Positions 1 through 9,167 of a DNA stretch of 64,000 nucleotides are shown here, one piece after another; position 1 is the stretch's first letter; each line of letters begins with the position of its first letter. This stretch comes from Enterococcus gilvus ATCC BAA-350 (GTDB taxonomy: Bacteria; Bacillota; Bacilli; Lactobacillales; Enterococcaceae), in the NCBI RefSeq assembly GCF_000407545.1, contig NZ_ASWH01000001.1, positions 941,001 to 1,005,000 of the forward strand. Reading direction: 5' to 3'. Made by a program: the position numbers and the translations under genes. The notes under the pieces were generated by a model. It did no database searches and was not told the DNA's origin. It worked only from the letters and a program-made list of their open reading frames with translations.

Positions 1-1
1 G

Positions 2-2986
2 CATGGCTATTGCAAGCACACGGTAGCTGTGGAATTGTATTTGCGGGAAAAAGGATTGTCACGAGTAATCAAACCTGAAAGTGTACTACCTAAAAAAATG
101 GAGAGCAGTGTTTCTTTTGCGGATCTCCTAAATCAAGGGTTTTCCCGATTAGAGAAGGAAGCAGAACCTTTGCGTTCATTATTTGTGGAATTCGTGGTAG
201 AAGCAATCCCGACAAATCCGTACCACCCTGAATTGGATGTTTTAGCAGTTTCACTAAGAATTGGAAGTAATTTGAATAAACGGAGCTACATCGTTAAGAA
301 TTTATATGAGTTTCTTCATGCGTACCAAACGGATTCCGTATACACCGTAAATAAACAGTACCGTTTCCAAATCGAAGCGGGCGCTTTTGATCCAAAATGT
401 CGAGATTTGATTGAAGATTTAGTAGGCATCAGCGAAACGTATCAATTGCTAGGTAAAGCAGGTCTACAAGTCAAAGGTAAATTAGACAAGCGTTATCTAT
501 TATTGCCTGTTCATCGGATGCAGGAATTGTTGAAGGAAATGGAAGTCACGGGAAATTTAACTATCAATCTGGGGGATAAGACCTATTCTGAAGTTCATGA
601 AGGGCAAGAATTACCCTTAACGTTTACGTTAGAGAAGCGTGGGGAAAATGACTTCGGTTTGACTGTTGAGGATGGTTTTACAAATTATTACAGCAACTAT
701 TTCTTGGGATTTGTCGAGAATTCTTATTATTTGATGACTCATGAGCAGCAGGATACCTACATCACATTGAAGCAATTGATGAAACGCTTGAAAGAGCCTG
801 TTATTGGATACGAGCAACGTCAGCTTTCACAATTATTTACGGATGTCTTTCCGTATTTGCGTAAAATTGGGCGCGTGATTGTTTTGGATGAGGTTGCTGA
901 AATCATGAAAGAGGAACCTTTGCGCGCGGTAGTAATTTTTCGGAAAATTAAAGGGATGATTAAGACAGAGGTAGAATTCCATTACGGGAACGCTTATTTT
1001 TCAACGAATGAGACCCATCAGCCCAAGCTTCCTAATAATGTCGAGATCTTGAGAGACCGGAAAAAGGAAAAGCAACTATTGGATCTCTTCGATACTTATC
1101 GCTATCAAAAAATCGATACCGGGTTTGAAAAAAAATTGCCGGTGAAAGACAATCTTTATTACTTTTTCAAGGTTGAAGTAGAAGAATTTAGAAAATACGC
1201 TGAAGTACGAATGGGGAAAAAACTTCGTCAATTGTTCTTAGACGGAGAAGAATACCAGCCAACGATCGAGGTCGATCAAGCCGGGTCTTGGTTAGATATC
1301 AAATTTGATGTCACAGGTATTAAAGACAATGAGATAGATCATGTATTGAATAGTTTACTGAGAAAAGATCGTTTTTATACATTAGACAATGGCGAAGTAT
1401 TATCTTTTGACTCAGAGGCATTTCAACAGACTAGTGAGATGATCGGCCAGCTGCGTGATAAAATTAGTGCGAAAGATGGGCTGATTCGTTTGCCTAAAAG
1501 CCAAGGAATCATGCTGGAGCAGCGCTTAAAAGACAATCCGCAAGCGCAATTCAGTGAAAGCTTTACTGCGATGGTACAAGACTTGACGCATCCAGAAGAG
1601 TATCAAGTGGCGATGCCGGATAATCTGCAAGCCACGTTGCGTCCGTATCAAGAATCGGGTTTCCGTTGGCTGAAAATGCTGAGTGATTATGGGTTTGGAG
1701 GGATTTTAGCAGATGAAATGGGACTTGGGAAAACGATCCAAGTTATTACGTTCCTCTTAGCAGAAAAAGAACAGCATCCGATCAAAGCGGTGATCGTGAC
1801 TCCAGCAAGCTTGGTTTATAACTGGCAGGCAGAAATTAGAAAATTTGCTCCTACGCTGGACTCTATCGTAGTTTCCGGTAATCGAGGAGAACGTGAGCAA
1901 TTGCTTGGAGAAGCAAAGGAGATCGTCATTACTTCTTACGCAAGTTTGCGTCAGGATATCGACCTTCACGAAAAGAATGGGTATCAATACATGATTCTTG
2001 ATGAGGCGCAAATGGTGAAAAACGCTTCGACTAAAACCTCGAGCGCACTACGGAATTTGTCGATTCCACATCAGTTTGCCTTGAGTGGGACACCAATCGA
2101 AAACAATCTGGAAGAGCTGTGGTCATTATTTCAAACAGTCATGCCTGGATTCTTTCCACCTATTGGACGCTTCCGACAAATGGCTGTTCCAGAAATTGCA
2201 AAGATGATCAAGCCATTCGTGCTCCGTCGTGATAAGGACACTGTGTTGCAGGAGTTGCCAGAACGAATCGAATCCAATGTCTTAAGCAGCCTGACAGAGG
2301 AGCAAAAGACCGTTTATCTGGCGTACTTAAAACGGATGCGTCAAGAAGTTGATCAAATGGATTCGGCAACATTCCGCAAACAGCGTGTAAGTATTTTAGC
2401 AGGACTGACCCGCTTGCGCCAAATCTGTGATGATCCTCGATTATTCATGGAAGGCTACGAAGGCGGCTCAGGTAAATTAGATCAGGTCAAGGATCTGATC
2501 CATGCGGCCAAAGAAAATGGTCGACGTGTCTTATTGTTCTCACAATTTACCAGTATGCTCTCAATTATCGAAAAAGAATTTGCCGAAGAAGGAATCAGCA
2601 GCTTCTACTTGCGAGGCAGTACGAAAGTTTCTGATCGTTTGACCATGGTCGATGCATTTAACTCAGGTGAGAAAGACGTCTTCTTGATTTCATTAAAAGC
2701 AGGAGGCACTGGTCTAAACCTAACAGGTGCAGATACGGTCATATTATACGATCTCTGGTGGAATCCTGCTGTAGAGGAACAAGCAGCTGGACGCGCGCAT
2801 CGAATCGGACAGAAGAAAGTGGTCGAAGTCTGGCGAATGATAGCTGAGGGGACGATTGAGGAACGAATGAATCAGTTGCAGCAAGAAAAACGTGAACTGT
2901 TCCAAAAAGTGATCCAAGGCAATGAAGAACAAACAAGCAAACTTACAGAAGAAGATATTCGGATGATTTTAAGTTTGGGTGAATAA
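2..2986 (+). CDS. SNF2-family helicase with SWIM zinc finger, 5'-truncated by window edge
   Basis: This is a DEAD/SNF2-type ATP-dependent DNA translocase. The frame is open back to base 2 and reads HGYCKHTVAVELYLRE, so the CxH half of a SWIM zinc finger lies at the edge and the true start is outside the window; the GTG at 29 is not the start. Walker A (DEMGLGKT) lies near residue 563 counted from base 29, motif II is DEAQ near 656, SGTPIENN follows, and the C-terminal helicase ends with QAAGRAHRIGQ near 917. The family remodels nucleic acid-protein complexes; the substrate here is unknown. It stops just before a hairpin shared with the convergent HAD gene. Confidence 0.93.
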   Translation, partial: HGYCKHTVAVELYLREKGLSRVIKPESVLPKKMESSVSFADLLNQGFSRLEKEAEPLRSLFVEFVVEAIPTNPYHPELDVLAVSLRIGSNLNKRSYIVKNLYEFLHAYQTDSVYTVNKQYRFQIEAGAFDPKCRDLIEDLVGISETYQLLGKAGLQVKGKLDKRYLLLPVHRMQELLKEMEVTGNLTINLGDKTYSEVHEGQELPLTFTLEKRGENDFGLTVEDGFTNYYSNYFLGFVENSYYLMTHEQQDTYITLKQLMKRLKEPVIGYEQRQLSQLFTDVFPYLRKIGRVIVLDEVAEIMKEEPLRAVVIFRKIKGMIKTEVEFHYGNAYFSTNETHQPKLPNNVEILRDRKKEKQLLDLFDTYRYQKIDTGFEKKLPVKDNLYYFFKVEVEEFRKYAEVRMGKKLRQLFLDGEEYQPTIEVDQAGSWLDIKFDVTGIKDNEIDHVLNSLLRKDRFYTLDNGEVLSFDSEAFQQTSEMIGQLRDKISAKDGLIRLPKSQGIMLEQRLKDNPQAQFSESFTAMVQDLTHPEEYQVAMPDNLQATLRPYQESGFRWLKMLSDYGFGGILADEMGLGKTIQVITFLLAEKEQHPIKAVIVTPASLVYNWQAEIRKFAPTLDSIVVSGNRGEREQLLGEAKEIVITSYASLRQDIDLHEKNGYQYMILDEAQMVKNASTKTSSALRNLSIPHQFALSGTPIENNLEELWSLFQTVMPGFFPPIGRFRQMAVPEIAKMIKPFVLRRDKDTVLQELPERIESNVLSSLTEEQKTVYLAYLKRMRQEVDQMDSATFRKQRVSILAGLTRLRQICDDPRLFMEGYEGGSGKLDQVKDLIHAAKENGRRVLLFSQFTSMLSIIEKEFAEEGISSFYLRGSTKVSDRLTMVDAFNSGEKDVFLISLKAGGTGLNLTGADTVILYDLWWNPAVEEQAAGRAHRIGQKKVVEVWRMIAEGTIEERMNQLQQEKRELFQKVIQGNEEQTSKLTEEDIRMILSLGE

Positions 2987-2987
2987 A

Positions 2988-3025
2988 AAAAAGTTTGCAG
3001 TGCGTTAGCGCTGCAAACTTTTTTT
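2988..3025. terminator. Bidirectional intrinsic terminator
   Basis: Arms AAGTTTGCAG and CTGCAAACTT at 2991-3000 and 3011-3020, extended inward by TGC/GCG pairs, are flanked by A and T runs. The last codons of the convergent HAD gene lie in the right arm. Confidence 0.85.
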
Positions 3026-3724
3026 GTTCATAAGGGCTTGGCTTAATTCGTTAAAACTCCGCAGTTCCTTTTCAAAAATAGGGAGTTGATTCTTAGGTAT
3101 TTCACGTCTCTGATGATTGAACCACCAAACAGACCATCCCGCAGCTTTAGCGCCGAGAACATCGTTATCAAAACTATCGCCAACATATAGAAGCGATTCA
3201 GGTGATAGATTCAAAGCAGCTTCCATCAGCTTGAAAATACCGGGATCCGGCTTTTGAATTTGAACACCATCAGAAATTAGAATATGTTTCTGGTCAATCC
3301 AGCGAGGGATGTTCAATGCGCGAATCTTATCATTTTGGCGTTCGACAGGACCGTTGGTGATAAGTCCAATAGGAATTTCTGACTGATTCAAATAGTCGAG
3401 TGCCTCCGTTATTTCATAAGGAAGAGCAATGTTCTTTAAAGCGTGATCATAGTTTTCTTGAAAAGTATGAATTTCTGAGTCAGTCGGGAGGTAACCGAAG
3501 TCAGCCAGAGCAAGTCGAATGCGTTCATAGCGCATTTTCACAAGCGTCCATTCCCCCGTAATTGATTTCATATAATGCAAATCACTGTAATAGCGAAACC
3601 GGATAAAAAGATCATTCATTTTACTGGCTGGAAACGATGGGAATAGGCTTTTGATCGCCTCTGCGAAAGGTGACTGCTGTTCGTATAAAGTGTCATCTAG
3701 GTCAAATACGATACCTTGGATCAT
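3005..3724 (-). CDS. HAD family hydrolase (YjjG/pyrimidine nucleotidase-like)
   Basis: A haloacid dehalogenase phosphatase of 239 residues. Motif I is DLDDT at residues 8-12 (nucleophile D8, acid D10), motif II is LITNGP, and VGDSFDNDVLGA is the metal-binding motif near the C-terminus; an alpha-helical C1-type cap separates motifs I and II. The start at 3724 is preceded by TTAGGAGTG at proper spacing; a 22-residue in-frame upstream extension lacks a ribosome site. HAD enzymes of this type dephosphorylate small phosphometabolites, often pyrimidine nucleotides, but the substrate cannot be read from sequence. The final SLQR codons and stop are part of the shared terminator. Confidence 0.85.
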   Translation of the reverse strand: MIQGIVFDLDDTLYEQQSPFAEAIKSLFPSFPASKMNDLFIRFRYYSDLHYMKSITGEWTLVKMRYERIRLALADFGYLPTDSEIHTFQENYDHALKNIALPYEITEALDYLNQSEIPIGLITNGPVERQNDKIRALNIPRWIDQKHILISDGVQIQKPDPGIFKLMEAALNLSPESLLYVGDSFDNDVLGAKAAGWSVWWFNHQRREIPKNQLPIFEKELRSFNELSQALMNKKSLQR

Positions 3725-4426
3725 TTTCTCACTCCTAATAGTTTGTACCTCTATTATAGCAAATAATAAATTCTTAACAGTTCTGAGCAAAAAAATAGAA
3801 ACTTAAGAGAATTCTTGTTATGTTATCAATGCATCAAAATGGATGAAAAAACATAGACCGCCATCAATCAAAAATATTCATGCAGAAAAAAATAATGATT
3901 GAAATGGGAAGAAAGTGCGGAATTTTAAGGTCTACCAATTTTTGAAAACTCCATAAAATTTTTGATTTATTTCGACTATTTGGAAGCTGTATCTATTGTT
4001 TAACCGCAAAATAGTAAAAAAATTTGATACAGAAAAATTACTCACAGCACAAAATAAAATAACTATAAAATAATAACTGCTGTACTTTATTAGCTGAAGT
4101 TTTTTAAAATCATTCTAAAAAAGCCTTGTTATATAAAGTTTTATAAACACAAATTTACTTTATAAAAATATTGTTTTTTAATTTTTCTAAGATAAAAAAA
4201 ATTTTTTAAAAGAATAAAATTTGATTTTATTTAAAAATGGCGCTTATTATGTTACAGATTTCGCAACTGTTATAGCACTGTTTGAAATGAGAGATACGCC
4301 ATTGTTTTCTCATATTGACAAATGGGAAGTGTCGTGACTCCTTGTATAACGGAAGCCTAAATTAAATAACGTTAATATTTGTAAAAAAAAAGACAATGTC
4401 CTCTTTTTTTTGTTACCTTTTTTTTG
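3725..4426. other. Long AT-rich intergenic region, no gene seen
   Basis: About 700 bases of strongly AT-rich DNA lie between the divergent HAD and spx genes. There is no ORF with a ribosome site, no tRNA and no clear hairpin terminator. A TTGACA at 4315 lacks a properly spaced -10. It probably holds the upstream control region of spx. Confidence 0.6.
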
Positions 4427-4432
4427 TATAAT
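4427..4432 (+). promoter_or_regulatory. Candidate -10 box for spx
   Basis: TATAAT lies 70 bases upstream of the spx start. No convincing -35 is seen at 17 bases, so the promoter may need an activator. Confidence 0.4.
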
Positions 4433-4501
4433 AGAAACAGATAGCAGGAAGTACTGATTATCTGTTACAAAAATTGAGAGTCAAGAAAAGGAGTGATATG
4501 C

Positions 4502-4900
4502 ATGTTAACACTATATACTTCCCCTAGTTGTACATCATGTCGGAAAGCACGTGCTTGGCTACAGGAACATGAGATTCCTTATGTTGAACGAAATATCTTT
4601 TCTGAGCCATTGAACATTGATGAGTTGAAGGCCATTTTACAAATGACTGAAGATGGGACTGAAGAAATCATTTCAACCCGTTCGAAAGTTTTCCAAAAGT
4701 TGAACATGGATTTAGATGAGTTGTCACTGAAGGAATTGTTGGATTTAGTGAGAGACAATCCTGGATTATTACGTCGTCCGATCATGATCGATGAGAAACG
4801 TTTGCAAGTAGGATTTAATGAAGATGAAATTCGTCGATTCCTACCGCGTGATGTTCGCCAATATGAATTACGTCAAGCCCAATTAATGGCTGGATTATAG
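4502..4900 (+). CDS. spx: Transcriptional regulator Spx
   Basis: Spx binds the C-terminal domain of the RNA polymerase alpha subunit and redirects transcription under disulfide or cell-wall stress. The protein is 132 residues, the normal family length. The redox switch C10-T-S-C13 and the conserved R92 (in RRPI) are present. ATG 4502 is chosen over the in-frame GTG 4493 because AAGGAG at 4488-4493 gives 8-base spacing. The window also encodes two factors expected to control Spx or its proteases: MecA next door and the adaptor SpxH at 11561-12211. A strong hairpin terminator follows, so the gene is probably transcribed alone. Confidence 0.96.
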   Translation: MLTLYTSPSCTSCRKARAWLQEHEIPYVERNIFSEPLNIDELKAILQMTEDGTEEIISTRSKVFQKLNMDLDELSLKELLDLVRDNPGLLRRPIMIDEKRLQVGFNEDEIRRFLPRDVRQYELRQAQLMAGL

Positions 4901-4907
4901 AATAAAT

Positions 4908-4933
4908 ACCTCGCGGTTGCGAGGTGTTTTTTT
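4908..4933 (+). terminator. spx terminator
   Basis: Stem ACCTCGC/GCGAGGT with a GGTT loop is followed by GTTTTTTT. Confidence 0.85.
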
Positions 4934-5101
4934 GATTCTCTTTTTTTCTAAGGGGAAAATTTCTTGAGTGCACAGCCTTTATAAATGAGTGTTTCCTCTT
5001 TTGTTTATAGGAATTTAATAAAATTCGATGGCTTTCTTTACTTTTAACCGGAATCAGTTACAATGAACATATAATCTATCTTTAAAGTGAGGTGTGCCAA
5101 G

Positions 5102-5746
5102 ATGGAGATGGAACACATCAATGAAAATACGATCCGAGTCATTATTGAGAATGAAGATCTAGCGGAGCGCGGTATTACTTTCTTAGATCTACTAGGAAAT
5201 CATCGAGAAATCGAATCCTTCTTTTACAGTATTTTAGAAGAAGTAGATATCGAAGATGAGTTTAAAAGTAGTGAAGCGGTAACGTTTCAGGTCCTTCCGA
5301 AAAATGACGGATTGGAACTATTTATTAGTAAAAACTTGACACCAGAAGACATCAACAAGATGAACAATTCGACAGAGTTCGAAACGAATGATTTTGACCA
5401 ACTGATTCGTCAACAAATTTTAGCAAACTCTGAAAGCCTTGAAGAGGACGAAGTAACAAGCCGCTTACGGGTTTTTCAGTTGAATAGTTTTGAGGATATG
5501 ATTGAATTAGCAAGTTATCACTTTTTAGATGAAGCTTGGTGTGATTTATATCTGTTGAACGAGACTTATTATTTACAAGTCTACTTTGATCCTGAAATTT
5601 TCGGTGAGTTTGGTTTATCAGACGTGATTGCTGAAGTTTTGGAATATGCGCAAGATTCTTCTGTGTCGACAGAAATGTTAGAAGAATATGGGAAGCTTTT
5701 GATGCATCGTGAAGCGATTGAAATTACCCGTGCTCATTTTAATTAA
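5102..5746 (+). CDS. mecA: Adaptor protein MecA
   Basis: MecA recruits substrates such as competence regulators to the ClpC unfoldase and helps assemble the ClpCP protease in the cytoplasm. The 214-residue protein starts MEMEHINENTIRVIIENEDL, the typical N-terminal substrate-binding domain, then a very acidic linker (about residues 85-115) and a C-terminal ClpC-binding domain. ATG 5102 follows GAGGTG at good spacing; an in-frame GTG at 5087 overlaps that ribosome site. The order spx, mecA, coiA, pepF is conserved in Firmicutes. Confidence 0.95.
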   Translation: MEMEHINENTIRVIIENEDLAERGITFLDLLGNHREIESFFYSILEEVDIEDEFKSSEAVTFQVLPKNDGLELFISKNLTPEDINKMNNSTEFETNDFDQLIRQQILANSESLEEDEVTSRLRVFQLNSFEDMIELASYHFLDEAWCDLYLLNETYYLQVYFDPEIFGEFGLSDVIAEVLEYAQDSSVSTEMLEEYGKLLMHREAIEITRAHFN

Positions 5747-5761
5747 ATAGTTTGATATTAC

Positions 5762-5793
5762 AGCCTTCGTTCGTTTGAACGAGGGCTTTTTTT
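5762..5793 (+). terminator. mecA terminator
   Basis: Eleven-base stem AGCCTTCGTTC/GAACGAGGGCT (one T-G pair), GTTT loop, then a T tract. Confidence 0.85.
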
Positions 5794-5886
5794 GATTTTC
5801 AGTATATTTGTCGAATGGAATAAACGCTTCTACAAAAAATGGGCAGGTTTGAATGCAATTGCGTATCTTTTTTTGAGGTGATGAGA

Positions 5887-6885
5887 ATGATATTTGCTTA
5901 TACTGAAAAAAAAGAGATGGTACAAGCTTCGGAAGTTGAAAAGAAACAACATGTTTTTTGTCCGGATTGTGGTGAAGGATTGATTCGAAAGGCAGGTCAA
6001 ATCAAGATTCCTCATTTCGCTCATGGAAGACACTCGGAGTGTCATGGCTTAAGTGAAGGAGAGACACCGGAACATCTGGGAGCAAAATGGTTTTTTCATG
6101 AATGGGGAAATCACTTTGACGAAACGTGGCAGTTGGAAACGCCATTACCAGATCTACCGCAACGTCCAGACCTGCTCCATGAACGTATTGCGGTGGAAAT
6201 TCAATGCTCCCCGTTGAAAAGCACGCGCTTAGAAGAACGTATCCACGGGTACCGGGACAAAAACTATCAGGATTGGTGGTTATTAGGAAAAAAACTTTGG
6301 CCAAAAGAAAAATTTACGGTATTGCAAAAACAGTTTTGTTCCTTCGATAAAGAACGAGGGGTTCATTTATGGCTGTTAGGAGATAATCAAATTCGATTGC
6401 TTTATCATATCCACGAAATCGATGAGGTGATTTATTCAGAAGAGCGGTGGTCGGAGACTTCCCACCCGTTAAAAGAAATTTATCATTCCTGTGTTGCAAA
6501 ACGTCCGCCCCATCTTTATCTAACTAGTGAAAGTATCAGTCAAAGAAAACAGGAATTGAGTCTCAAGCTTGTTCAAAGCAATCCCAGAGTCCGAGCGTTG
6601 CAAGAATATCTTTATAGTGAGCGTAGACATTTGTTGTATTTGCCTAATTGGGTATATTTTCCCAGCCGCTATTCTTTTTTCTATCAGGAAGATCTTCTTG
6701 TATTTCGCTACTTGTTTCAAAAGGAAGCTAAGAACGCTTCCCGAATCTTTCAGAAATTTTTGGAATTCCGTCAAGAGAATCAGAAAGAATGGCTGTTTTA
6801 TAGAATTGACCAGCGCGAAATTTTAGAGAGAATGTATCTTGAGGCTATTTTTTGTCAAAGAAAGGCTAAAGTTTTATCCCCCTAG
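5887..6885 (+). CDS. coiA: Competence protein CoiA-like
   Basis: CoiA proteins are needed for DNA uptake or processing during natural transformation. The 332-residue protein has an N-terminal Cys/His cluster (FCPDCGEGLIRK...HFAHGRHSEC) followed by RPDLL and VAVEIQCS, a PD-(D/E)xK-like nuclease core with the family's E-x-Q pattern. ATG 5887 has GAGG eight bases upstream; the in-frame ATG 5881 is too close to it. Known relatives lie next to mecA and pepF as here. No comE, comG or other late competence gene is in the window, so actual competence cannot be inferred. Confidence 0.85.
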   Translation: MIFAYTEKKEMVQASEVEKKQHVFCPDCGEGLIRKAGQIKIPHFAHGRHSECHGLSEGETPEHLGAKWFFHEWGNHFDETWQLETPLPDLPQRPDLLHERIAVEIQCSPLKSTRLEERIHGYRDKNYQDWWLLGKKLWPKEKFTVLQKQFCSFDKERGVHLWLLGDNQIRLLYHIHEIDEVIYSEERWSETSHPLKEIYHSCVAKRPPHLYLTSESISQRKQELSLKLVQSNPRVRALQEYLYSERRHLLYLPNWVYFPSRYSFFYQEDLLVFRYLFQKEAKNASRIFQKFLEFRQENQKEWLFYRIDQREILERMYLEAIFCQRKAKVLSP

Positions 6886-7055
6886 CAGTTTTCCAAATTA
6901 CTTTTTTCTAAATTGTGGTAAGATTGAGGATGAAAAATACAATCGATTATCCTTTACTTTTACGTAGTAAAACGACTGAAGTGTAAAGATAAACGTTCAT
7001 ACATGCTGCTTTTTTCTAATGGAAAAAGTACGAAAATAGAGTTAGGAGTGTAGTT

Positions 7056-8873
7056 ATGAGTGAGGCAAAGCAATTACCAACGCGTCAAGAAGTATCAGCG
7101 GAGTTGACTTGGGATTTAACCAAAATCTTTGTTGATGCTGCTGCTTTTGAGAAAAAATTTCAAGATTTAGCGAATGAATTGACCGAAGTAAACAAGATCA
7201 AGGGAAGTCTAAATCAAGGAGCAACAGAATTTTTAATGGCGATTGACTATATTTTGGATATTTATCGCAAAGCGGAGGTCATTTATGTCTATGCTCATTT
7301 GAAAAACGATGAAGACACGGCTAATACGACCAACCAAGCACTTTACGCCAGAGCATCTAGTCTGATCGCGCAGGTCAGTGAAGCGGTTAGCTGGTTTGAA
7401 CCGGAAATGTTGCAGCTTTCGGATCAAGAAATTTGGGCTTTCTTTGAAGCTGAACCAAAACTTGAGTTGTACCGTCACTTTGTTGAACAAATCATCTCAG
7501 AAAGAGCCCACGTTTTACCTGCTGAGCAAGAAGCCTTGTTAGCTGGAGCCAGTGAGATTTTTAGCAGTTCAGCGGATACTTTTTCAATTATGAACAACGC
7601 GGATCTGAAATTCCCAGTTGTAAAAAATGAAGAAGGGGAAAATGTTCAATTGACTCATGGGGTCTATGGACAGTTACTAGAAAGTACGGATCGCACAGTT
7701 CGCGAGGAGGCATTCAAGGCCTTATATTCCGTTTATCATCAATTTCGAAATACGCTGGCAACAACATTGAGCACGCATGTAAAAGGGCATAATTATAAAG
7801 CAAAAGTACGCGGTTATACGTCTGCCCGCCAAGCCGCATTGAGTGGGAATCATATTCCAGAGGATGTTTATGAAACATTGACGCTCGTGGTCAACCAATA
7901 TTTACCACTGCTACATCGGTATGTGGAATTGCGTAAAGAATTGTTGGGTCTACCAGAGTTGCATATGTATGACCTGTACACACCACTATTAGCAGAAGCA
8001 CCAATGAAGTTTACTTATGAAAAAGCGCAAGAAAAAGCGCTTGAAGCGTTAAAACCTTTAGGGGAAGAATATTTAGATGTCGTCAAAAAAGCATTTGCAG
8101 AGCGCTGGATCGACGTTGTAGAAAACCAAGGCAAACGCAGCGGTGCCTATTCTTCTGGGGCCTATGATACGCAACCGTACATTCTTTTAAACTGGCACGA
8201 CCGATTAGATGAGCTTTACACACTCGTCCATGAAATGGGCCACAGTGCCCATAGCTATTTTACCCGTCACACACAGCCTTATGTCTATGGAGATTATTCA
8301 ATCTTTTTAGCAGAAATCGCGTCTACGACGAATGAAAATCTGCTGACGAGCTACTTATTAGAGACGGAGAAAGATCCGAAAATTCGTGCCTATATTATCA
8401 ATCATTACTTAGATGGATTTAAAGGAACCATTTTCCGTCAAACCCAGTTTGCTGAATTCGAGCACTTTATTCATACGGAAGATGCGGCTGGCACACCACT
8501 GACTAGCGAACATCTAAGCAAATTTTATGGTGAACTGAATGCGAAATACTATGGACCGATCGTCGTTAACGATGAGGAAATAAAAGACGAATGGGCAAGA
8601 ATTCCGCATTTCTACTATAATTATTATGTTTATCAGTATGCGACAGGTTTTTCAGCGGCAAGCGCATTAGCGAAACGGATCGTTGAAGGGGAGCCAGATG
8701 CTTTAGACAAGTACTTAACGTATTTAAAATCCGGCAGCAGTGATTATCCGATCGAAGTAATGAAAAAAGCGGGCGTGGATATGACACAACCGACATATAT
8801 CGAGGATGCTATGGAAATTTTCGCTCGCCGGTTGGATGAGTTAGAAGAATTGGTAGCAGAATTAAAAGAATAA
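7056..8873 (+). CDS. pepF: Oligoendopeptidase F
   Basis: An M3B zinc metallopeptidase that degrades short cytoplasmic peptides. The length of 605 residues is normal for PepF. The zinc-binding active site HEMGH is at residues 392-396, followed by a distal Glu in EIASTTNE. ATG 7056 follows TTAGGAGTG. It lies between coiA and the sortase pair and has its own terminator. In Bacillus the gene after pepF is the Spx adaptor yjbH; here two sortase genes lie between them. Confidence 0.96.
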   Translation: MSEAKQLPTRQEVSAELTWDLTKIFVDAAAFEKKFQDLANELTEVNKIKGSLNQGATEFLMAIDYILDIYRKAEVIYVYAHLKNDEDTANTTNQALYARASSLIAQVSEAVSWFEPEMLQLSDQEIWAFFEAEPKLELYRHFVEQIISERAHVLPAEQEALLAGASEIFSSSADTFSIMNNADLKFPVVKNEEGENVQLTHGVYGQLLESTDRTVREEAFKALYSVYHQFRNTLATTLSTHVKGHNYKAKVRGYTSARQAALSGNHIPEDVYETLTLVVNQYLPLLHRYVELRKELLGLPELHMYDLYTPLLAEAPMKFTYEKAQEKALEALKPLGEEYLDVVKKAFAERWIDVVENQGKRSGAYSSGAYDTQPYILLNWHDRLDELYTLVHEMGHSAHSYFTRHTQPYVYGDYSIFLAEIASTTNENLLTSYLLETEKDPKIRAYIINHYLDGFKGTIFRQTQFAEFEHFIHTEDAAGTPLTSEHLSKFYGELNAKYYGPIVVNDEEIKDEWARIPHFYYNYYVYQYATGFSAASALAKRIVEGEPDALDKYLTYLKSGSSDYPIEVMKKAGVDMTQPTYIEDAMEIFARRLDELEELVAELKE

Positions 8874-8884
8874 TGGCGTGAGTG

Positions 8885-8913
8885 AGCAGAGGTGACAGCC
8901 TCTGCTTTTTTTT
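8885..8913 (+). terminator. pepF terminator
   Basis: Perfect 8-bp stem AGCAGAGG/CCTCTGCT with TGACAG loop and a run of eight T. Confidence 0.9.
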
Positions 8914-9167
8914 CGGTTCAATGGCGTTTCATGGAGGCGAAAGCGAAAAAAGAAAAGGATTCGCTAGTTTTATTTTTTTAGAATGTGGATAACTAGAGGC
9001 GAAGGACTTATTAAAAGTGGATATCTAAGGGTTTAAGCGTTTTCTCAATAAAAACTTAATAATTAAGGCCAATGTATTCAAATAATTGAAAAAAATTTTA
9101 TAAACGGAATTTCTCTTTTGATAATAATTATGAGAAAATTAGCATAAGTATAGGGGGGTGGGTAAAG

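Noticed and set aside
4315..4350. TTGACA and TATAAC in the spx upstream region
   Set aside because: The spacing is about 24 bases, too long for a normal promoter.
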